Below, piece after piece: positions 25,501-37,500 of a DNA stretch of 64,000 nt; position 1 is the first letter of the stretch; each line of letters starts with the position of its first letter. Both the position numbers and the translations under genes were made by a program. This DNA comes from Mactra quadrangularis. Its lineage: Eukaryota > Mollusca > Bivalvia > Venerida > Mactridae. Below the pieces are notes generated by a model that saw only the letters and a program-made list of their open reading frames with translations, was not told the DNA's origin and did no database searches. Where the stretch lies: assembly GCA_025267735.1 (NCBI GenBank), contig CM046303.1, positions 37,957,380 to 38,021,379 of the forward strand, in the 5' to 3' direction.

Positions 25501-28500
25501 TAATGGATAGTTATAGAGGGAGCTAATCCAAAACTATTTTCATCATTCGGAACATCCTCGGCCATTCGCTACGAATAACGTCGGACATATGTAGGCGCCA
25601 TTTTGAAACTATGTAAACAAGTACACGATCGTTTAGGCGATGACTGAAGTTTCGTTTTTAGTCCGTAAATTTGAAATTACTCATTTCATTGGTACCGATG
25701 AACAATATTTGGTTCAATTTCAAACAAATAAATATGTTTAGACAAAGATCTGTGTGTATACTACAAGAACTATTTTGTGTAACCGTTACGTGCTTCGCCT
25801 CGCGTAGGTAGTAAAACCACCAAAATCCAGTGAAGACCCCCCCACGAATCCTTCCGAGATTATTCATTCATGAAAGGTCGAGGGTGTTCCGAATGTATTT
25901 TCATTTGTATATGATAATAGATAGTTGTAAAGGGAGCTAATCCACATTTTTGTTCGTGTTCAACGTTTTTGCCAAAAAAGGACGTTCCCTCGAATTTTTA
26001 AGTACAAGTTTTTTTTGGATACTACTATGAATACGAACTTTCACATAGTACAGAGGTAAATTCTGTTGCAATTTTGTCTAGGTTTGCCTATTTTCTTAGC
26101 TGTATTAAATGGACTATTGCCCTTGGTGAACGGCGGAGTTGTTGGCGAAGTACTGCACATACAGCGAAAGTGATTGGATATTAATGTGATAATAATGTGC
26201 TGTCAGACAGTTTAAATCACAGGCTGCTGGGGCATAGAACAGTCCCTTCCAAGAAATTATTAAACACACATATATATAGTAAAGGTATGTACATGTAACA
26301 CATCACCACAGAAAACACGATTAAACACGTTCCGGTGTTTTCAATGCTGTGCCGACTTTCAACAACTTGGTCTAATCAAAGTAACGGTTTATCTTTCGAC
26401 TGCCTATTTTAATTTACTAATGGAAAGCCAATAAAGAAAGTAACGTGATGCCGAGCAGGAAAATAGAGCAGGTCGATTACGATGTCACCTAAATTTTCGA
26501 GTCTACTTCTTCCAACGTAACTCATAGACTTGTTCGTGGAACTCCAATAAAAAAAAACTCAGAAAAAATAACATTTTAAGTCACTAGCCCCTCTTACTAT
26601 CGTCTAAGACAAATCAATTGATCACTATCACAATATTTGTGTTACAATAGTCCATGGACTATAAAACGTTTAAGTCAATCATGAGATTCGCATATTGTAT
26701 AATTGCTTAGACAAAAGAATAGACAAAATTTCCAAAAATATACATCCCTCTAACGGAAATATGTTACATATTACTTTGTAAATATAATATATCACTGTGA
26801 AAGTCAATCAGTGGCGACATAAGGACCTTAGATGTTTGTTATGTTACATGAACTTTAGGATGGCGTAACACGTGACCAAAATAATTCAAAATGGCGGATT
26901 ATTTTCGTCGTCTTAATCAGGTTTTTCAGGTAATTATGTATTTTCATGATTTTTGTTCTATACGAAATGTACCCAAACATCTGGTACTTGGTTTTAGATT
27001 GAATATGTCACCTTTATCTTGTTTCTTGGTTTTGTTTAAATAAGTACACTTGTCAATCGTATATAGGGTATTTTAAGCGCTTTTAAACATATATTCAATA
27101 TGAAAAGAGCGCTGCACAAATTTGATATATAATAATAATACCGTCCATGATAAAAACATGACTTTTGGCAATTTTAGGTCTACATTTACAAGGGCCAAAA
27201 TTGAAACTTTTTTGTGTAAACCAAACGCCAATAAACACTTCAAAAGTTGAGTTTTTGTAGATTTAATTATTGTGCAAGAATACCGGTATTTGAAACTGAA
27301 ATCGCGATCAGTTATAAAGTTTAAGAATGTTAATTCCAGTAGGAATGTTAATTTTTTAAAAAGATAGAGTGAAAATTTAACAAAAAATCAATGTTGTAGT
27401 TTTAAAGATATTTACGGTTCATATTGGTCCATATTCAATAGGGCTCTACACCGGTATACGATATATATCGAATACCGGTATTGTAGGTTCGATAGATATA
27501 TCGGATCGAACGTTTCCGTATCGAACAAAATATCGATCAATAACGGTCATACAAAAAAAGCCATGGTCTGCAAATCATTTGATATTTTGTATCGTCAAAT
27601 CAACATTCTACTGCTTCCAATTCGGTATGTAATAATATGTGGACGAACAAAATCATAATTTGACATTCCTAATAGCAAATGTCTTACGCCGGATACGTCA
27701 TGTTATGTCCTGTTTCTATCAAAGGGAAGTAACTGTTGTGGTTAGAATATTCATTATAATGTAATTCCGTTTTCAATTAGTTTGGGAACCATTATCAACT
27801 ATCAGTATTTTAAATACAGATCAATTTTGGAAGGCAGAAGTTTCTTGAATTTGTTCGGGTAGATCTGCATTGTAAAGAGAACTTGATTGACCAGAAGCGA
27901 TATTCTTGTAAATAGCTGTTTGTTTAGTGTCATGTAAATATGAATTATTGTAGATAAATCTAACTAAAACGTCAACAAAATGATTTCATTGTATGTGAAT
28001 CTTGCATACAAGTACATAAACGATCGATTATCGAACGCACTCAGTCAATGTTGTTGTTAATACACAGACTTTTCGTGTCACAAAAACTCGTCTACAACAT
28101 AACATTTGTCCAAGAATATGCCGCCTCAAAAATAAAGTTGGGGTTATTATATTGTACAGAGAATGGACGAACCAGAGTGTACAATCAATATGCTGCAAAA
28201 ATGTTGTAAGCAAAGGAGGCAATATAACAAACTTGGCGGTGCATGTCACCCTGTCAGCAGACACATCATGTCTAGACACAGACTCACTTATTCTCATACC
28301 CAGAGGCTATCAAGATTCTCGAGTAAGATCTAGAAGATAACCTCTCGGTACATGTAAGAGAAATAGACTCACTAGATGCAATGATGTTTCTTAAAAAAAT
28401 GCAAGCGTCACAGACTTTATCATTTAAAATATTAATAAGACATTGCATTCAGTAGTATGGTGTTACAACAATTAAAATAAATCAATAAAATATCACTGTT

Positions 28501-31500
28501 TTGCAGTTTTATAAAAAAATCTATTTATTATTGAAATATCATATGATATATCGAATATCGATCATTTTGTATCGATACGAATATCGTATCGATCATTCTG
28601 ACCGATATAGAGCCCTATTATATAGGTTCACATCGGGAAGTCAACTCAAAATCAAAATACTACCGGCATCCATTACTTTTTGTGACCCAACAGCTATATT
28701 TACAATGTACTGCGGGACAGAATTATGGAAGTGTTGCTGCACCTTTTAATATAAGTAGAAAATGCATTATTTTATATTCATTTTTTATCACTTTCTTCCG
28801 TTATTTGGAGTGCAACTTTTTTGGTGTGTTATTGGATTGATGGTCTTTCGCACAGTATAAACATATTTTCTGTTGCAATTTTGTCTAGGTCAAAAGTTGT
28901 ATTGAATGGACTACAAGTCGAATATGTATTCTGCGACGCTAATTTTCTGCAGAACCAATCGTTGAGTAAATTGGTTAGAAAATAGTATTACAAATTATAT
29001 AGCTTCCAATGTAATATATTTTACGATGTTAAAATAGACATAATTTAGTTTTCTAATTTTCTCGTGTAATAAAATATAGGTTTTAGCTTTGATGTGCGTA
29101 TGATTTAAATCAAGGGTGCTTTAGCATGAGTGATTTATTAGCGCTTCGAACAAGAATGTTTCTCAAGGAACATTTTGATGTATAAAACATTTCTCCTGGT
29201 GGAAGTGTGGAAGCGTTTGAGCATTTTTCATTTTATTATTATTATTAATGCAAACAAAGACTTTACATTGACTAAAAGTGCAACGATAAAGGTACAGAAA
29301 TAATATGTATGTCACGTGGTATTCGTAAAAATAAATTGAAGAATGGTTTCATTTTCTTTCTTTTTTTGAAGTGCCAATGTATCACCTATACTATAAGAAC
29401 TGGTGACCTACATGCTAGTTGAAATAAGCTTAACCTGTTTTATTTTTTCTATTAAAGTATCAACTTTTTTCTGTGTGTTTTAGATGAGAGACTTGCGCCA
29501 TAGTAACATCAACACATTTCTTGGTGCATGTATTGATCCACCAGTATTTATTATTGTTACAGAGTATTGTTCTAAAGGAAGTCTTCTGGTTAGTCTATGA
29601 GTTCTATATTTTTACATTGATCATATTACCTTCAACAGGATCTAATAGCTACTTTTTGATAAGTTTATAAAGAGACAGCTTGTCCCATCAAGAGAAGTTT
29701 ATTTATTAAGCATCGTCGAATTATTTTTCATTGACCCTACCTTAGGTTTATAAAGAAATCTTAAAAAACGTCTTGCCTGAAACCATGAAGAGCTTCGAAA
29801 GATATCATCTTCAGGTCCATTACAAATTCTTCAAACATACGTACGTTTTAAAAACTTGTATAAATGTTTAAATAAGAATTCAGATGTGTGCATTGCAACC
29901 ATATTAAAATTCCTTTAAATATAATGCATACCCAGTTAGACGGCTTAGAAAAACGATACATAGTATTCCAGTGTTGAAATAATTGTGTTTTACAATGATC
30001 AATAAATATTCAGATAATTATACAACTATTTATGTAGGAGCAGTAGTCCGGTGGTAGGGCGCGCTTATTGGTCGAAAGGTTCCGGGTTTGAACCCCACTA
30101 GAGGCACTGCTAATTTACCTACTAATGCTTCATTCCACCCATGTTTAAATGGGTACCTGCGAGGTGATATAATTCCATTGCGTCAATTTATCGGTTGCAC
30201 TTAGCGGAATAAAAGACTCCCCAGGGAGATTGATAGATAGATACCAGTAGCTCTATTACTAGGGGTAATATCCGAAAAGTCGGCAAATGTGCGTAAGCGT
30301 GAGACCTAGACTATAAAATTCAATTACTTTTTTCACTTTTTTATTCATTTTAGGATATATTAGAGAATGAAGATTTAAAGCTTGACAATATGTTCATATC
30401 ATCATTAGTTAAAGATATTATTCAGGTAGGTCTCATTGTGCGTCTCGTTTATTAAGTCTGTTCATTTATTTAACTTCAGCGCCTATATTCAATCACTTGA
30501 GCAGTTTATGTAATATTTCCTTTAAATTCAATATACTTATGTCTCGTTTTTTCAAAAGAATTTATCAAAATTGCACAAAAATTATGGCAAAACTTGACAA
30601 AAAGTGTATTTATTCATTTTTTTAATTTAAGCCAGATAAAATGGAATCTTGGATAAGCAAGTGTATAAAAGACGTTAATACGCGGTAGAGGAGGGCCATT
30701 TTTTATTTAAGTGGGCCGATAACTGACATCAGGCCCTCGTTTGCCGTAACGTTAATACGCAGTAGAGAAGGGCCATTATTTATTTACCGGGCCGATATTG
30801 CCATCAGGCCCTCATTTGCCGTAACGTTAATACGCGGTAGAGAAGGGCCATTATTTTTTTAACGGGCCGATTTTGCCATCAGGCCCTCATTTGCCGTAAC
30901 GTTAATACGCGGTAGAGAAGGGCCATTATTTATTTACCAGGCCGATATTGCCATCAGGCCCTCATTTGCCGTAACGTTAATACGCGGTAGAGAAGGGCCA
31001 TTATTTATTTACCGGGCCAATATTGCCATCAGGCCCTCATTTGCCGTAACGTAAAAACGCGATAGAGGAGGGCCATTTTTAAGTTTAGCGCTTTGAAGCG
31101 CTAAACTTTTTACCAGCATCTCGACAGCCGTTTCAAGTTTCGCCAACACAGGTCATATAAAAAGTAGTTCTGTTGAACTCTATTTTACCACAACCACTAA
31201 TTTTTTCTTCATAGTATGGTATGTTCAAATTGTCTCTCTTTTACGAAATAATAGACCAAAATACATCATATGGAACATAAAATCATTCAAAACAAGCTGT
31301 CCTAAAGTTTTCTTTTTATATTGGACACGTTTCACAAGGCGAGCGCTAATATGCTACACAAACTTCCTTTTAAAAAGCGCTTGCTAGCGATAGCCTTGTG
31401 GTACATGCCCCTTGATATGAATACGCGCAAGAATATCGAACTATTTATCTATGACGTCACTCAATCCACGGAGATGAACGAAGTTGCCGGAAAGAGTCGA

Positions 31501-34500
31501 AATATATTAAAGATGTCTGCCGCCTGAACTGTAAAGTCAACACATTGAAATTATCGAGAGATTCTGTGTACAGTAATTTGACGAAATGATCGATATGCAT
31601 TCGATTGCGACTGATTTGAAAATCATCACAGAAGTGTTACAATGATTTTAAAGCGTTTGATCATGTCTGCATGGCTTTATATGATGGCGGTGAGTCGAGT
31701 TTTTAGCATACTTTTTTGCATCATATTCATGATCATACCTATTAGTATTAATCCGGAATTAAAATTTATGTAACGTTTGTTTGTAGAACTATGGTATAAT
31801 TACTGTTGTTCTTTGAACACACATTTTCATTGGAACGGTGAAATAAATTCCGAGTATATTCTGACAATAGACTGCATTATGTGCATAGTGAAGTGAAACC
31901 GAAAGTGAAAGTTGCATTGACAGTTACCATGCACTAAAGCTTTAGAAATAATCTTATACTCGAGTAATACATCATGCAGGAGTTGTATCAAGCTTACACC
32001 TGTTTTACTTGTGAATTTTGTTTTTACAAGTGTATTATCTTATTAAGCGTCACAACATTTAGTTTTTGCTTGTGGGCTGTTGATATGGGTCCGGTACAAC
32101 TCAACCTGTGGACAACTCAACCCGAAGTTGGGACAGCTCAACCCGTGGACAACTCAACCCGTGGACAACTCAGCACGTATAATATTTTATGATATGATAT
32201 GTAATCTAATTAGTTATTTATCATAGAAATATGTATTAAAAATAAAAAGTAAAATTAAATATATTTCTATCAAGAATGGAAAATATTTGTGAAAAAAGTA
32301 TAGGTAATGTATGGTATTGAGAGATTGCGTAAATATTGTGTAAGTTGTGTTGTATGTAATTATATGTCAAATATGTAATATTCATATACTCTTAAGATTG
32401 AGTATCTGTTTCACCGATAATTTTAAATTGCATTAATTGTCAAACTACACAGCGAAATGGGATCATTCACAATAACTGTTCATTAAACAAGCTCGTAGTT
32501 TTGTATATAATATTGTGGAGTTTGTTTGTCAATATATTTAATGACTATTTCCAATTTAATTAGCAGAACAGAACAGAACAATTATTTTATTTTCACAGTT
32601 TACATTAAGTAAATACATGTTGTTAAATAATATTAGATCATATAGAGACGGTTATCGTGGTGTTATGGGGACAGTTTTTAACATACAGAGAAATTGAATA
32701 AAAAAACAACAATTGACATGAATATGACACAGACATAAGTATACTGACACTAGACACTAGAGCAAACATAAGGTTAAAATTGTAATCATCATTTTCATAC
32801 TTGAATATCTTTCATTAGGGATAAATTTTATCTCAACATCAAATTTAACAGTTTAAACATATTATTTATGATGAATAACCAATTATAGATCATACGGGTT
32901 GAGTTGTCCATGGCTTGAGTTGTCCACGGGTTGAGTTGTCCCGACTTACAGGTTGAGTTGTCCCGTGTTGAGTTGTCTTCGGGTTGAGTTGTCCCGGTCC
33001 CGTTGATATTATGAGGAGGATATGTACTGTAAGCGGCCAGATAGCTCAGTTGGGAGAGCACTCGCCCTGCAGGCAAGAGGTCCTGGGTTTGAGTCAGCCT
33101 GTATATTTTTCTTACCCTGTGATGATTTTTCACTCAACGTGTGACCATGACAATTACTCGGTTAGTTGCGAAACGCTAGTAACAAAATAAATGCTAGAAT
33201 TCTGAAATGATTATTGAGATTATGTCACCGCACTTACCTGTCCACATTATGAAGTGAAGAATGTATAAGTGGCCGGAAAGCATAGTCGGGAGACCACTCA
33301 CCCTTTAAGAAGCAGTAAGCCAGAGGCCCTGGGTTTGAGTCCCAGCCAGATTGTATATTTTTGATACCCTCAAGGTTCAATTCATACTGTGAGTGGAGAA
33401 ATGACCATAAGCCAGATCAGAGTGCGGTGAAAGTACCTGCTCTGCAACCCTTCATTGTCCTTTGGAGGGAAATGTGCAAGAAAAGTAATTAGTGTAGCCC
33501 AATCAAGTCTTCACTTGGGCTCACTATGCACTAGTATAAAAAAAATACTAGTCATAGTGAACCCAAGTGTAGACTTGTTTGGGCTACACTAATTACTTTT
33601 CTTGCACATGTCACAGGGTAAGAAAAAATATGCAGCCTGACCGGGACTCGAACCCAGGACCTCTCGTTAAACTTTTCTTCAGTTAAGAAAACAATTCTCT
33701 TTGCAATCAAAACATGCATTATATATATATATATGCATATAGTCAATTTAACTCAAGTCATTAAAATATTTGATCAAGAATTCATTTCAAAATACACATG
33801 TGCGTGTAACGAATACAATGCACATGCTTTGCATGGCTACTCAGAAAACCGATATGTATTGCATATATTGCAATACGGGTTTTGCATATTGCAATACTGC
33901 TTTTACTGTATTGATACCCCCCTAGTAAAAATTATTACATTGTAGTATTATTTTGATTATTTAGTCTTGTTATATTTTTTATATTTTTTGATATGATTTG
34001 TATTAATTTTAGGTCATAAACAGTAATACATTTTGTAGAAGCATAAGTCATTAAATGGTGTCTTCAATCAATGTTACTGTCAGAATATAAAGAAAAGTAA
34101 TTGTACTGACCTAATGATGAAGAAGAGTCGAGTCAGCAACAATACTATCTAAAGATATTGGTGGAGGTAAATTATTCAATTATATTATAATATAATTTTT
34201 TTCATCCTGAAGTGCATTTTTAATCTAGATTTTTGATTCACTAAATATTTAGCTGCATAATCATTAGAACTATGTTAAGCACCGAGAAAAATTGCTTCAT
34301 GCTACTTAAAAATGAAATACATTAATGGACTTGTACATTTTCCAAAGTCTACGATGGAGTTTCCGAAACCCCCTCCCCTGTTAGATCTGCCTATGAGTCT
34401 GACAAAATGTACAATCTTGACTAATTTGTGCTATATTCAGTGATGTATATATTGTTATGTTTCCCCACATCATTAGAATAAGCAGCCAAAATTAATACCA

Positions 34501-37500
34501 GTCAAGGCTGTGGAAAGCAGGATTACAAATCTGAAGTACATGTTTAAGATTATATTCCGGGTCATGATTGGCTCCTCCCTTCTATAGAAAAAATATTTTT
34601 TGTATAGAGGAAGAAGTTTTCTGCTTCTTATGGAAAGGTAAGGGAAACCAGGTAAATCTAAGTTTCAAGGGAAGCTGGTATGATGAGCTCCCAGCCTTAG
34701 ATAACTTAATAACAAGCCTTAAAAGGTGTAAATAAAAATACTAAAACCAAAGAAAATGTGTGAAACCAAAGTACTGCAGATTGCATAAATGATAATTTAT
34801 TTAATAAGAAGCTTACGGTTTGAGCATTCAATATCCAATGGATATAAATGAACTTGTATATGTTATGAAAAGTTTAATCCAACAAATTCAAAATATTTCA
34901 GATGCTGTATAACATTACAGAGGGCTATGCTACATTAACTATGGATACCTAATTTGGTGAATATTGAGTTGTGTTTGTTTTAGAGTGAATGAATAAAAAC
35001 AAGTAAGTACTGTGCAGTACAATTATGTAATAATATATGATTGCATCATAATTAACATATTCTTTTATTTAAAATGGGATGATGAGTATTACAAAGAGTA
35101 TGAAACACTACTTACTTAATGTGCAAGTATGTTTCAAGCATACATAATATGTGTTCCAAAACTTTTGATTTTGTGGCTTTAGATGATGGAAAATAAATCT
35201 TGTGTTGGTGTTTGGATGTTATTTAAAGTTACTGTTATATATATTTATTTGGGAATTACGTTTTTGGAGTACATTATTCACTGTGGCTAACCGAAGGGCA
35301 AACTACATGATTGATATTTGTATATCTTAATCTTATCATATTGAGATATGTACACATTATGCTGCATCATTAATTAAACATAAAATGAAACAGTATTTAA
35401 GTTTATTGTTTTCGGTTGTAAATACAGCGATGGGTTAAAGATATCAAGACAAGCAGTATTTGAATTACATGTATATCATATTGTTTAATATCTAGTATTA
35501 CTGTTTGAAAAAAATAGCATTGTATTACAGATATCTACATGGTCTTGTTTAGTAGTTAGTTTTTGAATATTTGTTGAAATTTCTTTTCTGCTTACAAATG
35601 CTTGCATTATGATTATTCTATCACTAAAAAATACTTAAATAAATGGGTCTTCCTCGGTGAGTTTTTCATTTGTACTTTTAACATTTTCAGGCACGAGCAT
35701 ATTATACGATCAACAAGAATATAGACTATTGTATGTTTTATCAAACTGACTGTAACAGATATGACAGAGTTAAGGAACAATAAATGCTCTAAAGATATTG
35801 TCATACACAACTTCAAAGAATTCATGACAGTGCTTGTGAATATATTGTTAGAAGAAAAGATTGAGTAGAAGACTGTATTTTTGACACCCAAAATGCTCAT
35901 TGTTATATACAACTAACAAATGAATATGCATGTAATAAATGTGACAATTGAAAGATGAAGTATATAATTTACTGGCTATTCATTAGACTTGTTTGTAGAC
36001 ACTAGAAGATTAAGACTGTTAAAGTATAGTCATAAAAAGAAGTATATATTTTTTTTTGAATTCAGCATGTATATGAAGCATCGTTATTAACTTCTATTTG
36101 TATCATATTTCATAATTTGTAACACAATGTATATCACCAATATTTCAAACTTTTAAGTTAGATTGTTCTAAATTGGTATAATAGAAGTAACAATAATGGA
36201 TTTACATGAGACACTTTTTGTTTAATGACATATGACCTTGGTTGTATTGCTAGACACTTAGATAAGTGTCACAATATTATTTTTTATCAAAAGTTATGTT
36301 TAACTAAATTTTTGATATTTGTTTTTTAGTTTGATATGTATTTAAGCATTAGGATAGTTAAAATAGATGAAACATTTGAGGGGGAAGATACTTTATTACA
36401 ATTGCAATTGTTATACCTGTGTATTTACATAAAGATGTGATTCTCATTTCTTAAGTATTGATACAGACTTGAAAGAAAGTGCTCTTACACACAAAGTAAA
36501 GGTAATTTTCGTAGTGGTGGATATTGTATGTATGTTTCCTATTTTGTGTTGATGTTTATCAATAATTAAATATACATATGTCTGTCTTTGAATCATTTAT
36601 TAAAATACATGTATATATAAATATATATTAGCTTTGTTATACATTTACACTGGTGTCCAAAGTTGCTTCACACATTTTTTACTTATCTTCTTTGCAAACT
36701 TTAACTTTTATAGAGTGTGTTTTAAGTGTATTAAGAATATTTTTCAATAAAAATTTAAGTGAAGGGATTATATTAAAATGTACATTATTTGTGGAACAAA
36801 CAACATTTGAGAATATCTGAGTATATATATTAAAACATCAAAATTGAATAAGTTTAAAGAAACCATTGGACCCAATCGTACATTAATAGTTTTAATCAAG
36901 AGTTAATTTAATACGGTATTGTGTCCACCTAAATTAGCATGTGGCAATGATATTTTTATGGATTTCAAAGATGAACATGACATAAAACTCTTGGACAGAG
37001 AATTATGCACAATTTCAACAAAGCATTTAATCTATAACATGTAACATTCAGCCACCTGGCTAGCTCAGTTGGTAGCACGCAAGTCTACTGATCGATGGGT
37101 CGTGGGTTCGATTCCCGGGCGGGACATACTTAAGTTGAGCTTGGTCATGAAATTATTACTACGGCTGTTCTCCCTCCAATCAATGTTTTTTTAATTATGT
37201 AAGGCAGCTGTCAGTCACTGACGAAAGTATGCACTCAGTAGTCGGTTAATAGCTTAATCCAGAGATTTAGCCTTTCCAGGAGAAGTGAGTAGGTTGACTG
37301 ACCACAGTGATTTTACCTATACAATGTGTTGCTACAGGGTTAATCAAACATCCCAACTAATCAACAAGTGACAAATGCTTATGTTGTTGCTTTATAAAGA
37401 ATCTAATTTTTAGTATGTTCAATCTTGCTGCAAATGCTTTTCTTCAAAGCTTACATTTAATCCAAGAGAACTGCCTATGCTTCATGTGGTTTACTTGAAT

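Noticed and set aside
30672..31078. Regular 75-bp repeats that might suggest a CRISPR array
   Set aside because: There are no unique spacers; whole units are repeated, and the genome is clearly an intron-bearing animal one.
33036..33100. Possible tRNA gene
   Set aside because: It has A- and B-box-like sequence but a short 3' half and no pairing acceptor stem, and the body is shared with neighbouring SINE copies.
37051..37125. Possible tRNA gene
   Set aside because: The T arm is good but the acceptor ends (GCCACCT and GCGGGAC) do not pair; it is the head of a SINE.
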